Assembly: GCF_036324505.1 (NCBI RefSeq)
Contig: NC_086361.1
Location: 3,979,196 to 4,043,195 of the forward strand
Length of the DNA stretch: 64,000 bases
Reading direction: 5' to 3'
From: Eleginops maclovinus
Lineage: Eukaryota > Chordata > Actinopteri > Perciformes > Eleginopidae
Positions 1 through 11,934 of this stretch are shown here, one piece after another (the first letter of the stretch is position 1; each line of letters starts with the position of its first letter). A program made the translations under genes and the position numbers. The notes beneath the pieces are model-generated. The model was not told the origin of the DNA and searched no databases. It saw nothing but the letters and a program-made list of their open reading frames with translations.

Positions 1-1133
1 CGCTCATCCGGTCTACATGTGCTTTGTGGATTTGGAGAAGGCGTGACTGGGTTCCCAGGGAGATACTGTGGGAGGTGCTGCGGGAGTATGGGGTGAGGGG
101 GTCTCTACTCAGGGCCATCCAATCTCTGTACTCTCAAAGGGAGAGCTGTGTCCGGGTCCTCGGTAGCACGTCGGACCGATTTCCGGTGAGGGTTAGCCTC
201 CGCCAGGGCTGTGCTTTGTCACCAATCCTGTTTGTGATATTCATGGACAGGATTTCGAGGCGTTGGCGTGGGGGAGGGGGTCTGCAGTTCGGTGGGCTAA
301 GGATTGCACCACTGCTTTTTGCAGATGATGTGGTCCTAATGGCTTCATCGGTCTGTGACCTGCAGCACTCACTGGATCGGTTCACGGCCGAGTGTGAAGC
401 GACTGGGATGAGGATCAACACCTCCAAATCTGAGGCCATGGTTCTCAGCAGGAAACCGATGGACTATCCACTCCAGATAGGTAATGAAGCCTTACCCCAA
501 GTGAAGGAGTTCAAGTATCTCGGGGTCTTGTTCTCGAGTGAGGGAAAAATAGAGCGTGAGATGGGCCGGAGAATCGAAGCAGCGGGAGCGGTACTGCAGT
601 CGCTTTACTGCACCTTTGTGATGAAAAGAGAGCTGAGCCAGCAGGCAAAGCTCTCTGTCTCCCGGGCTATCTTCGTTCCTATCCTCCATATGGTCATGAA
701 GGATGGGTCATGACCGAAAGAACGAGATTGCGGATACAAGCGGCCGAAATGGGATTTCTCCGCAGGGTGGCTGGCATCTCCCTTAGGGATAAGGTGAGAA
801 GTTCAGTCATCCGGGAGGGACTCGGAGTAGAACCGCTGCTCCTTCGCGTTGAAAGGAGCCAGTTGAGGTGGTTCGGACACCTAGTGAGGATGCCACCTTA
901 GCGCCTCCTTACGGAGGTGTTCCAGGCACGTCCAGCTGGGAAGAGACCGAGGGGTAGACCTAGGACCAGGTGGAGGGATTATATCTCTTCGCTGGCCTGG
1001 GAGCGCCTTGGAATCCCCCAGTCAGAGCTGGTTGATGTGGCCAGGGAAAGGAAAGTTTGGGGCTCTCTGCTGGAGCTGTTACCTCCGCGACCCTGACGGA
1101 AAATCGGGAGAAGATGGATGGATGGATGGATGG
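1..1133 (+). mobile_element. RTE-clade (Rex3-like) LINE, 3' portion, interrupted
   Basis: Reading begins inside the reverse transcriptase and ends in a short (GATG)n tail at about 1112-1133, as in Rex3-type RTE elements. The catalytic FADDVV block is at about 319-336. Compared with the copy at 8213-11470 it has a frame-breaking deletion near 43-56, a shift near 690-715 and a stop at 899-901 before the PREVFQARPAGKRPRGRP C-terminal stretch. Dead copy, continuing upstream of the window. Confidence 0.9.
24..713 (+). pseudogene. RTE reverse transcriptase fragment
   Basis: About 230 codons read through RT blocks: VSLRQGCALSPILFVIFMD, then FADDVVLMASSV (the YADD-type metal site, here FADD), then the thumb-side LGVLFSSEG. 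The in-frame ATG at 24 is an internal codon of the RT, not a real start, because the upstream part is out of frame. The C-terminal part continues in another frame from 710. Confidence 0.85.
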
Positions 1134-3170
1134 ACGTGAAGGATAAGTGTTGAACTTGGAATCAGTGGTTTGACATGGATATTTGACAAAATAACAGAAT
1201 CAGAAGACTTTTCCTTTACTGATTAACGTTCGAAACACTCTGAAATGTTTAGATTTGGCAAGTAGGTAGACTTGAAGATATTTTGTATAGTAAGGTTGTT
1301 TAGGTGCACTATACTGACAAAAGTACTGTCAAACTACAGCAAAAAGGTAGGCTCATTTTGAGGCATATGGAAGGGAACAATGGTTCTGTACTTTAGACTT
1401 GATGACCTCCCTGAGGAACCTTTGCACAAGCAGCAGCTTTTGTGTGGAAAACAGAATTACACAAGATGTACTGTATTTTAGGTGTTGTTTAATCAAATCA
1501 ATGACGCATAGCACAACGGCAGGTAAACGGAGCAGAGGTTGGACTGCAATCACATTCAAAAGAAGGTATTAGACTTGACACACACAAATCAAGTCAAGGA
1601 GTGCAATCAAATGCTCATTACACAAACATACAGATCGTTTGTTGTGTGCATCAGGGTAAAACATGTTTCTTCCAAGCCTGGCACAACTCAAAAAAGAGTG
1701 TGCAAATCGATAAATGATTTACACATTTAATCAATGACATGCGGATAAATAAAAGCTTTTTCTGTCTGTGATCCTTTCTATTACATATGTTATGTTATAT
1801 ATATGTTATATGTTTGCAGCAGCTTTCCAAGATTTCCTCTTTTAGTTTTGAATACAGGCTTATGCCATTTACATAACCTATAACAGTGTGTGAGTCACGG
1901 GTAGACATGCAGAGCTGCAGAGCGGCTGTCTCAGTGAGCTCAACCTGTTCTGTCTCTTAAAGGGGAGCATCCCGTTGACACACTTCTTCCTGACATGGCC
2001 GCAGGGTATTGCCTTAAGGGAACTGTATTGATTATTATTTCTGGCAAAACAGGAAACCCTACCCTAGAAGCAAGTACAGTATATGTGGGAAGGGAATCCT
2101 CTGGAGAGGAGAGCTAAAGAGCAATCCGAAGCTATGGAGACACACCCTCTACTTAGCAGTATTATTAGTTGTTGTCACCTGAAGCATCATCACCGGGAAC
2201 AAACAAAGCCCCCTGCATTATTTGAATGCATTTAATACATTACAGATAATATTCAGTTAGTCAGAATAAGTCCTCCTCAGCTCATGAATAAATACATTTA
2301 AAGTGAGTCCTGAAACAAAAAAGTGCAAAGCTTTACATGTGTTGTTCCCTATTTAGAGTTTGGTATATTTTATGAGAATAAATTAATAGATTAGTTCATT
2401 TCCCCTAGATTGTAAATTAAATCATTTTATTGTACTCTTTAATCTGGATCAAAGCAGGCATTAGGTTTGACATGTCATGGAATTCAGATTTATGAACTGC
2501 AAAAAAAAGATGGTTATACTTTTTGAAATGCTAATTGGACAAATCAGCAACAAGATATAAAACTGTATAATCTGAAAACAGTCACACACAGAAGAGACAA
2601 TGTTATTTATGGAAATGGTGAATAAGACTTTAGGATTTGGGCAATCCTGCATTCACAAATATATCAATTTAAATTAAAGACGTGTGAAATATTCTTTGTG
2701 TCTTTGACTCTTGGTCTGAATAGATAAGTCATATCAGAATGTCCCCCTGGGCTCTGTACGCTTGTATGGTCTAACACCTATCGTTCTATAGGTGTTAGTG
2801 TATGTAAATGGTCGGCAAAGACTAAAATCTCTGTGTTCCCTCCAGAGGGAGTTTCCCTACGACTCCCAATGTTTTGTCTTTATTTGCTAAACAACAATAA
2901 TACTGAGAAAAGTTGGTAAATGTCTTAAACATTAAATTAACACCAAGTGCTACCGTGGTGTCCCTGAGCAAGGCACCGTTCCCTACACTGCTCCCCGGGC
3001 GCCTTACATATGGCAGCCCCCTGCTCCTAAAAAAAGTACATCTTTTTATAAGTGCCTTTTTCATCTGGGATTATTTCCTTTACATATGATGTTTGCAGCA
3101 GCTTTCCCAGATTTGAACTTGTAGTTCTGAATACAGGCTGATGCTGGTTACATAACATTTAATTATATCC
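1134..3170. repeat. AT-rich intergenic DNA; first unit of a diverged tandem duplication
   Basis: No gene is supported. Segments at about 1754-1885, 2036-2190 and 2735-2880 resemble, in the same order, segments at 3051-3160, 4780-4930 and 5030-5215. This indicates an old duplication of roughly 1.1-1.3 kb, later interrupted. At about 2935-3030 lies a common fish repeat motif (GAGCAAGGCACCGTTCCC, then GCTCCCCGGGCGCC). Confidence 0.55.
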
Positions 3171-4701
3171 GCCGTGTCTCAATTCAACGGCCGCATCCTT
3201 CGGAGGCTGCATTCGCAGACCGCTTGCGTCACTTCCCAATTTAAAAGAAGGACAAGACTCCACTGAATGCGGCCGACAAATGCAGCCCACTTGTCCCGGA
3301 TTTGGAGGATACATCTGATGTATCCTCTGTGGTCTACCATATCCCAGGATACAATGCGCACTGGTGACGAGTGACCTTTATTCAAAGGAAATAGCAGTCA
3401 GGTCTCTGCAGCAGAGTGGATTTAAAAGCAGCAGCAAGCGGAGGAATCACTAATGAATGTGAATATAAATAAACAACTTGACAAACGCTACCTCTACTTT
3501 GAGATTAGATGAAAAAATTGTTTAACAGTAATTGTTTAAAAAATGGTTTATTTCATTTAATCAGGTTTGAACCATTATTTTCAACATGAAGTAACAGTGG
3601 AATAATAGGAAATCTCTAGGTCATTAAACTCTTACATTCTGTTTTAATTATTAATAGGTTTAGGGGAAGAAGGAGAGTATAAACAGTTTTTAACCACAGC
3701 TGGATAATAACATTAGAAAACTAATATTGTTAGGCAAAGCTCTCTGTCTACCGGGCCATCTTCGTTCCTACCCTCACCTATGGTCATGAAGGATGGGTCA
3801 TGACCGAAAGAACGAGATCGCGGATACAAGCGGCCGAAATGGGATTTCTCCGCAGGGTAGCTGGCATCTCCCTTAGGGATAAGGTGAGAAGTTCAGTCAT
3901 CCGGGAGGGACTCGGAGTAGAACCGCTGCTCCTTCGCGTTGAAAGGAGCCAGTTGAGGTGGTTCGGGCACCTAGTGAGGATGCCACCTGGGCGCCTCCCT
4001 AGGGAGGTGTTCCAGGCACGTCCAGCTGGGAAGAGACCGAGGGGTAGACCTAGGACCAGGTGGAGGGATTATATCTCTTCACTGGCCTGGGAGCGCCTTG
4101 GAATCCCCCAGTCAGAGCTGGTTGATGTGGCCAGGGAAAGGAAAGTTTGGGGCTCTCTGCTGGAGCTGCTACCTCCGCGACCCTGACGGAAAAGCGGGAG
4201 AAGATGGATGGATGGATGGATGGATCAATCTATAGGCTACAAGATGCTTTTGTTGATTAGTTAAACGAACATATTTATATGATTACAGAAAGATTAAGAC
4301 TTGTTTTAAATAGGAAATGATATGATTAAATGACATCAGCTATATACACATCATTTACTTGTTAACTAACTAATGTAACATTACTGGAGGAAGGAACAGC
4401 TTCATCTTTATTCTATTTATTTCCTCGCTGGCAGTGAACTCCAATAAATGGTTCAACAGAAAAAGTAAAGTTTCTGGATCCTCTTCAGCTGAGTTTGATG
4501 TTAAGTCATTTGCTATCAGGCTTCTGGAGTGCAACAGAACAGTGCGTACCACAGGACGTAAACAGGAGGTGCTCTGTAAACTAGACCGTCTCATTTTGTA
4601 GGTCGCTTGGTCCAGCCTACCCGATCTACGTCGGCTGGGTCCTCCGTCGACTGCATAGGCGGGGTCCTCTGAAGCATGCGGCTATTGGATTGATACACGG
4701 C
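3171..4701. mobile_element. Candidate DNA transposon with GCCGTGT...ACACGGC ends
   Basis: The left end GCCGTGTCTCAATTCAA (3171) and the inverted right end (reverse complement GCCGTGTATCAATCCAA, ending 4701) form imperfect terminal inverted repeats. The insert splits a segment that is continuous in the neighbouring duplicate at 1754-2190. It carries the RTE copy at 3732-4225 inside. No transposase ORF and no clear TSD is visible; superfamily unassigned. Confidence 0.45.
3732..4225 (+). mobile_element. 5'-truncated RTE (Rex3-like) LINE copy
   Basis: Contains only the last ~490 bp of the element: a 128-codon open stretch (3800-4186, MTERTRSRIQAAEMGFLRRV to LLELLPPRP) followed by a (GATG)n tail. 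It is nearly identical to 710-1133 but lacks the stop seen there. A typical 5'-truncated retrotransposition product. Confidence 0.88.
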
Positions 4702-5430
4702 TAACAGGTTCTAACCTGTTCTGTTGCCTGAGTTAGTATCACAGAACACACTCATCACTGCGAAACCTGCGGGGTGTACTTAAAATTTACGTTTGGGCAA
4801 CTGGGAAACCATAACCCTCATGGGAATCGGTTTTTGGCAGTATCTTTAATCTAAAAAGCAATCGGAAACTAAGGAAACACACCTTCTACTTAGCTGGTTA
4901 ATTTGCTGTTGTGACACCCTCTGAAACCAAAAAAAAGCCAAGTGTTATATGAATGTATGTTTTGGTTTCCCACTTTAGTCATAAAGTACTCATTGTACTC
5001 CTTCCCTGTAAGGACCAGTCATTTCAGAATGTTCCTCTGGGATCTGTAAACTGGTATGGATCTTTTCTCTGAAACTTAATGAGTCCCTATAGTGCTTTTG
5101 GGGGTTGTCCCTTTACTGCAGTGTGGTATATAGGTTTGTGTGCATGTAAATGGTTTGCAAAGGCTAAAATCCCTGTGATCCCTCCAGAAGGAGTTTCTCT
5201 CCCACACACGCCACCCCCCCCCCCCCACCCCCTCCTACCTATACTTCCGCGAAATAGTGACATCAGTTTGTAACACTAGCGCTTCTATGGGCTATCACTC
5301 CAACACATTGTACGTGATTGACTGGAAGGACATTTCTGACACATCTCCAAGCACTTGACCAATCAGAAGATAAAAATGACTGTTATGAACCTGAAAATGA
5401 GCAGAATATGTCCTCTTTAACATTCTTTAG
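4226..5430. repeat. Second unit of the tandem duplication and a dispersed repeat
   Basis: No gene. 4226-4701 is the right part of the TIR element. 4780-5215 matches 2036-2880. From about 5085 to 5425 it belongs to a dispersed fish repeat that recurs inverted at 45660-46130 and 47545-47760 and again at 59790-59910; the shared core reads GCAAAGGCTAAAATCCCTG. A poly-C run sits at about 5213-5226. Confidence 0.6.
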
Positions 5431-6165
5431 ATAAAATGTCCATTTCTTAATCAATATCTTCCACCCTTTACTCCATGTTTTGAAAAAAACGCAAGAAACT
5501 GTAACATGAAATTCTTCTAATCCTCATTATAAAGGGAGATTGAAGATAATACAGTAGCTGAAACACATGCCACCTTCAAGTTTAGTGTTTACTCACACAA
5601 TGGAAACACTGTAGGAACAGATCGTCGGTTCGGGAGTTTCCTTCAGTCATAATGCTGTAAAGTTACTGCACTTACACTTTACTTGAATATTTAAAATAAA
5701 ATAATAAATGTAGCTTTATATTTTGTTTCACAGACATTTCCTACAGTCGGTCTTAAGAAATAATCCATTAAGCCCACCACACAATAAAAGAACAAACATT
5801 ATACATTGTTTTTCTTCAAAAGCTTTAATCATCTGTTTTATTTCAATTTGTTTCAATATCCACACAGATAGAGAGATTTTTGGTCAGGAGCACGACACAG
5901 ACACAACAATGTTCAAAAGGTTTCGTTTTTCACGTCAGGAACAAGCAGGGTCAGAACAAGCATATCCAGCATAGGCAACCAAATCCAATAAACCAGGCAG
6001 GCAGAATAGGGCTCAGAACCAGGCCATCCAAAATCAGGAAGGCAGGGTCAAAACCAGGAAGAACAGCTTACTGGCAAATAGGAAGGGTATTTTAGGGCAT
6101 GTTAAAGTGAATAGAAGCAAAAGATTCACTTTAAAGCATTGATAGCGCTATCTAGCTAAGTGGCA
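5431..6165. other. Intergenic, no gene seen
   Basis: AT-rich sequence with only short chance ORFs. A CAGG/AACCAGG-rich low-complexity stretch is at about 5970-6065. Nothing recognisable beyond that. Confidence 0.5.
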
Positions 6166-6360
6166 AACCAACACTTGTTTTTTTTTTGGAGGGGGGGGTG
6201 GCTTTTTGCCTTTAATCGGATAGGACAGTGGAGAGTGACAGGAAGGTGGGAGAGAGAGTCGGGGTGGGATCCGGAAAGGACCACGGGTCGGGAATCGAAC
6301 CCGGGTCGCCGGCATATGGTGCAGGTGCCCCAGCCAGTTGCGCCCAACCAATACTTGTTT
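6166..6360 (-). mobile_element. tRNA-derived SINE with target-site duplications
   Basis: The body, 6181-6345, read on the minus strand, starts with a tRNA-like head carrying a perfect pol III B box (GGTTCGATTCC) and an A-box-like GGCTGGGGCA stretch. It ends in an A-rich tail (the T run at 6181-6189). It is flanked by 15-bp direct repeats with one mismatch: AACCAACACTTGTTT (6166-6180) and AACCAATACTTGTTT (6346-6360). Confidence 0.85.
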
Positions 6361-8212
6361 ATGTGATTCAGGCAACTACTTTAAATCCTCCAACGTTGAA
6401 GAACCTGAAGCAGCTCGTTTAGCTAACAAAGAAACTCACTGATGATCTACTGTACATCACTCATCCATCATTTTGCTTTGTCCAATTGTTTTAAAACTGT
6501 ACATTTTTAACATTGACTAACATGAGAAACTAGAAAAAGGATATTAGATTTCTTTAACACTTCAAACACGTGAGATTTTGCTTGGCTGCATCCCATTTCT
6601 CAGTTGAGAAGTTGTGTTCTTGAATTTCTCTATGAGGCATAAAGTCCAAACGCATTAGTAAGGTTATAATAAAGCTGATTTATTTTCAGTTGTGATGAAG
6701 ATATACATTCTCAGTATTAATGTTTCTGGGTTTAGTGAGCCACAGACTGCAAGCAGGTGCTGTCTTTTATTTCCACCCAGAGCCTCGACATGCGACGTCA
6801 CACAATATTTATACTTTATGAAAGAAAAAAGGGGCAGTCCCTTTATGACAAGACATATGTGTATTTTTGAGTTTGGTGTGTGTTGGTTTCTTGTTGGAGG
6901 ACAGGCAGAAGTCCTCGCCTCCTGGATCCAGTAGTTCCGGGTCCGCATATCATCTAATCCTCCTCTACTCTATCATATCTTTCCTCTCACGTGCAGTATC
7001 CAGGTGCCTGGCACCACTATCTCTTTCTGCCCTCTCTTGGGCCTCTCTTCCTTCTCCCATAATTCTGGAATGTGCAGTTAGTTTATTTTAGCCCACCATA
7101 AACTCTGCCATGAATCTCACTTCTCTTCATAGTTTGAAACCCTCTCTGGTAGCTTTTATACATAAACATGTCTTTATGAGCAAGCAATAAGAATTCAATA
7201 ATATCCTTCAGAAGCTCCCCCTTGATTGGACTCCACCTGGGGGTGATTAACACTAGAACCGCCAGTGGTCGCTGCATACCTGGATTTTCAAGGCAATGCT
7301 CTTTTATTTAACATACTAGAACACAGGGTTCTAGTCTTTAAACAAAATAATGGGATGGCTTCACTTTCCGCGGAAGCTGACCCGCCCAAGTAAAGTCTAT
7401 GTGTGGGAAACCCTGTGTTGTTAAACTTCCAAAAAACATAACTGTGGTCCCGCAGCTCATAGGCGTGTCCTAATGGCGGGCGCTATGAGCTTTCATATGC
7501 ATTGAAAGGGCACATAAGAGAGCTGACACACACATTATTCACAAAGATGTATGCGTCAAGCTCTATTATTGGCCCCCTAGCTCCGGCTGTGAATCACGTA
7601 GGATCTCGCGGGAGAATACAAAAAAACAGAATGTGCTTCCAACAGGACGTACCTCAGCATGCAACAAAGGGTTATGCCTAGGACAACTCGAACCACATCC
7701 AACTTCTCTGGAGTGAACTGACAGTGGCTGTTTCCTGATCTGAGGAGAAAAATGGAGGGCAATCCCCAAGGGTGAGTCCCGCACTGAAAGCAATTGCTGT
7801 AAATTTACAGCCAATTTTCGACAGTAAAATACTGTTTTCATGTTAAAAGGTTTAGTACTGTAGTTAGCAATGCATTGTGGGCTGCCTAACTTGGAGCAAC
7901 AGGACAGAGGCCCTAAACAGCATGCTGATGTTTTAAATTACAGGACACTACAGTATTTTTTGGAAACTGATGCCTGGGGAATTTGGAGCACGGTCAGAAG
8001 TTTGACGTCTTTCAAATTTAGGCTAGCCTACTGCTTTTGGTCAATTTTCTTTAAAAAAAATACGGAAATAATTTGCCATCAACTCCTGGAGGGACTTCAT
8101 GAACCATCATTTGGATATCAGATTTTACAGAAGAGGATGCACAATTTAGATGACGTGCTACACTTCATCGAGTGTTCTTCATCAACATCTATCAGGTCTT
8201 GCATCTACAAAG
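6361..8212. other. Intergenic, repeat debris, no gene seen
   Basis: Short ORFs here have no recognisable domains. An inverted pair AACACAGGGTT (7320-7330) / AACCCTGTGTT (7409-7419) may be the ends of a small ~100-bp fold-back. The segment 7740-7880, with CAGTAAAATACTG and a GCATTGTGGG motif, looks like a common fish dispersed repeat. Confidence 0.4.
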
Positions 8213-8250
8213 TCCATCCATCCATCCATCCATCTTCTCCCGCTTTTCCG

Positions 8251-9696
8251 TCAGGGTCGCGGAGGTAACAGCTCCAGCAGAGAGCCCCAAACTTTCCTTT
8301 CCCTGGCCACATCAACCAGCTCTGACTGGGGGATTCCAAGGCGCTCCCAGGCCAGCGAAGAGATATAATCCCTCCACCTGGTCCTAGGTCTACCCCTCGG
8401 TCTCTTCCCAGCTGGACGTGCCTGAAACACCTCCCTAGGGAGGCGCCCAGGTGGCATCCTCACTAGGTGCCCGAACCACCTCAACTGGCTCCTTTCAACG
8501 CGAAGGAGCAGCGGTACTACTCCGAGTCCCTCCCGGATGAGTGAACTTCTTCCCTTATCCGTAAGGGAGATGCCAGCCACCATGCAGAGAAATCCCATTT
8601 CGGCCGCTTGTATCCGCGATCTCGTTCTTTCGGTCATGACCCATCCTTCATGACCATAGGTGAGGGTAGCAACGAAGATGGCCCGGTAGACAGAGAGCTT
8701 TGTCTTCTGGCTCAGCTCTCTTTTCGTCACAACGGTGCGGTAAAGGGACTGCAGTACCGCTCCCACTGCTCCGCTTCTCCAGCCCATCTCACGCTCTATT
8801 GTTCCCTCACTCGAGAACAAGACCCCAAGATTCTTTAACTCCTTCACTTGGGGTAAGGCCTCATTCCCTACCTGGAGTGGACAGTCCATCGGTTTCCTGC
8901 TGACAACCATGGCCTCAGATTTGGAGGTACTGATCCTCATCCCAGCCGCTTCACACTCGGCCGCGAACCGATCCAGTGAGTGCTGAAGGTCACAGACCGA
9001 TGAAGCCATTAGGACTACATCATCTGCAAAAAACAGTGGTGCAATCCTTAGCCCACCGAACTGCAGACCCCCTCCCCCACGACTACGCCTCGAAATCCAG
9101 TCCATGAATATCACTAACAGGATTGGTGACAAAGCGCAGCCCTGGCGGAGGCCAACCCTCACCGGAAATCGGTCCGACGTGCTACCGAGGACCCGGACAC
9201 AGCTCTCCCTTTGAGGGTACAGAGATTGGATGGCCCTGAGTAGAGACCCCCTCACCCCATACTCCCGCAGCACCTCCCACAGTATCTCCCAGGGAACCCG
9301 ATCATACGCCTTCTCCAAATCCACAAAGCACATGTAGACCGGATGAGCGTACTCCCAGGCCCCCTCCAGGATCCTTGCGAGAGTGAAAAGCTGATCCGTC
9401 GTTCCACGACCAGGACGAAAACCGCATTGTTCCTCTTCAATCTGAGGTTCGACAATCGGCCGGACCCTCCTTTCCAGCACCTTAGAGTAAACTTTCCCTG
9501 GGAGGCTGAGTAATGTGATGCCTCTGTAATTGGCACACACCCTCTGACCCCCCTTTTTAAAAAGAGGAACCACCACCCCGGTCTGCCACTCCTTCGGTAC
9601 TGTTTCCGACTTCCACGCAATGTTGATGAGACGTGTCAACCATGACAGTCCCTCAACAACCAGAGCCTTCAGCATTTCTGGGCGGATCTCATCCAC
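8251..9696 (-). pseudogene. RTE reverse transcriptase and C-terminal domain
   Basis: 481 uninterrupted codons. GVDEIRPEMLKAL opens it, followed by RT blocks NYRGITLLS, KAYDRVPWE, VGLRQGCALSPILLVIFMD and FFADDVV (catalytic Asp pair). It ends with the cysteine-free tail RGRPRTRWRDYISSLAWERLGI, about which little is known. The MDEIR start is internal: the reading continues upstream as GKAPGV before a frameshift near 9750, so this is the 3' part of a longer ORF. Confidence 0.85.
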
Positions 9697-10438
9697 CCCT
9701 GGGGCTTTGCCACTGTGGAGCTGTTTAACTACCTCAGTGACTTCCCCCCCGAGATTGGAATTGATCCCCCTTCATACTCAACTCCGCCTCTAACATAGTG
9801 GGCGGAGTTGTCGGATTCAGGAGTTCCTCAAAGTGTTCCTTCCACCGCCCTAACACACTATCAGTGAGGTCAACAGCATCCCATCCTTACTGTACACAGC
9901 TTGGATGGTTCCCTGCTTCCCCCTCCTGAGGTGTCGGACGATTTTCCAGAACTACTTTGGTGCCGACCGAAAGTCCTTCTCCATGGCTTCTCCGAACTTC
10001 TCCCATACCCGCTGCTTTGCCTCGGCCACGGCTGAGGCTGCTGCCCTTCGGGCCCGTCGTAACCTTGCAACTGCGTCAGGAGTACCTAGGGATAACATAT
10101 CCCGGAAGGCCTGCTTCTTCAGTCGGACGACTTCCCTGACCACCTGTGTCTACCAGGAGGTTTGAGGGTTACCGCCCCTTGAGGCACCTAAGACCTTGAG
10201 ACCACAGCTCCCCGCCGCAGCTTCGGCAATGGAGGCTTTGAACACCGCCCACTCTGGTTCAATGTCCCCAGCCTCAACAGGGATGCCTGAAAAGCTCCGC
10301 CGGAGGTGTGAGTTGAAGGCCTCCTGGACTTGGGACTCCTCCAGACGTTCCCAGTTCACCCGCACTACACATTTGGGCTTACCAGGTCTGTCCAGAGGCT
10401 TCCCCTGCCACTCGACTCAACTCACCACCAGATGGGGA

Positions 10439-11137
10439 TTAAGTTGACAACTCCGCCCCTCTCTTCACCCGAGTGTCCAAAACATGCGGCCTCAGGTCCG
10501 ATGATACGATAACAAAATCGATCATGGACCTTCTGCCTAGGGTGCTCTGGTGCCACGTACACTTATGAGCATCCTTATGTTCGAACATGGTGTTTGTTAT
10601 GGCCAATCCATGACTAGCACAGAAGTCCAGTAACAAACCACCACTCCGGTTCAGATCAGGGGGGCCGTTCCTCCCAATCATGCCCCTTCAAGTGTCTCCA
10701 TCATTGCCCACGTGTGTGTTGAAGTCTCCCAGCAAGACTAAGGAGTCCCCTTCAGGAGCCCCATACAGGACTTCTTTCAGGGTCTCCAAGAAGGCCGAAT
10801 ACTCTGAACTGCTGTTTGGTGCATAAGCACACACAACAGTCAGAGTTTTCCCCCCCATAACCCGCAGGCGTAGGGAGGCGACCCTCTCGTCCATTGGGGT
10901 AAACTCCAACAAAGCGGCACTCAACCGGGGGCTTGTGAGTATCCCCACACCCGCTTGGCGCCTCACACCTTGGGCAACTCCGGAGAAGAATAGAGTCCAA
11001 CCCTTATCCAGAAGTAAGGTTCCAGAGCCGACGCTGTGCGTAGAGGTGAGCCCCACCAGATCCAACTGGTAACGCTCCACCTCCCGCACAAGCTCCGGCT
11101 CCTTCCCCCCCGGAGAGGTGACATTCCACGTCCCCAA
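10439..11137 (-). pseudogene. RTE apurinic/apyrimidinic endonuclease-like domain (two frames)
   Basis: 11137-10688 reads [29 protein letters not shown] and [12 protein letters not shown] (the GDFN active-site block). After a frame change it continues at 10681-10439 with [25 protein letters not shown] and IDFVIVSSD (the catalytic SDH-like end). This is the target-nicking nuclease typical of RTE LINEs, broken by one shift near 10685. Confidence 0.85.
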
Positions 11138-11470
11138 AGCCAGCTTCTGTCACCTGAGTCTGGTCCGTCGAGACCCTCTGCTTTCACTGCCACCCTTCTG
11201 GCAGCGCACCCGACCCCATCGCTGTTTCCCGTAGGTGGTGGGCCCGCGGGACGGGGAAGCAGAGGTGTTGACCACGTTGCTTTTTTGGGCTGTGCCCGGC
11301 CGGGCTCCGTGGCAAGCCCGGCCACCAGACGCTCGCTGACGAGTCCTCCTTCTGGGCCTGACTCCAGAAAGTGACCCCAGGCTTCCTCCGGGCAGGGTAT
11401 CCTCGCTTTCATGTTTGTTTGTCATGAGGTCTTTTGAACCAATCTTAGTCTGGCCCCTTACCTGAGCATT

Positions 11471-11934
11471 AGGCTACTGGAATAATTAGTCTACATCTTA
11501 CCCGGTTATTAAGGATTTATTTCAACCAAACCATAGGATTATTGGAACATCGACTAACCACATGGTTTTTGTGAGTTTTATTTAGTTTGTGTCGACTTTT
11601 AATGAAGCATAATCCGGCTAGAAAGACACTTGAATCCTCAAGGCTTAGTGTTTCACTTTTTTATTTAAACGGAAAATTGGTGTGAAAATATTGCCTTTCT
11701 GTACTCTTTGTGAATGCTTTTTGTTTATGTATCTGTCGCCGCGTGTCTCACACAGCCTACATCTCCCAACTTTTGGCTTTGTCAAAACGTTTTGCATCAT
11801 CTGGGGCTTCTCTTTCACAATCGTAACATTGCAACTCGGTTCAGGTTAAACATTTCTGCGTGAAGACTGATAATGTGTCACTAAAAAGCAGCCAGCAGCC
11901 GTAATCAATACTAATAATGCATGTTTGTTGATGA
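11471..11934. other. Intergenic, no gene seen
   Basis: AT-rich unique-looking DNA between the RTE LINE and the zinc-finger/SAMD3-like pseudogene. It could contain a 5' part of that pseudogene, but nothing is recognisable. Confidence 0.4.

Larger units (their letters stand above)
8213..11470 (-). mobile_element. Near full-length RTE (Rex3-like) LINE
   Basis: On the minus strand, from a 5' region near 11470 to a (GATG)n tail at 8213-8236, about 3.25 kb. It encodes an apurinic-endonuclease-like part (about 10439-11137), a middle region (about 9700-10365) and reverse transcriptase plus C-terminus (8251-9696). Frame changes occur near 9750 (C run), 10145, 10440 and 10685, so the single polyprotein is broken. 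The 5' boundary is approximate. Flanking TSDs were not resolved. Confidence 0.88.

Noticed and set aside
6290..6345. A functional tRNA gene
   Set aside because: A B box is present but no complete cloverleaf or anticodon arm is evident, and flanking TSDs plus an A-rich tail mark a SINE.
6148..6422. Overlapping ORFs on both strands near 6.2 kb
   Set aside because: They arise from the tRNA-derived SINE and its A-rich tail.
11036..11374. Plus-strand 112-codon ORF in a GC-rich stretch
   Set aside because: It is the antisense shadow of the RTE LINE 5' coding region on the minus strand.
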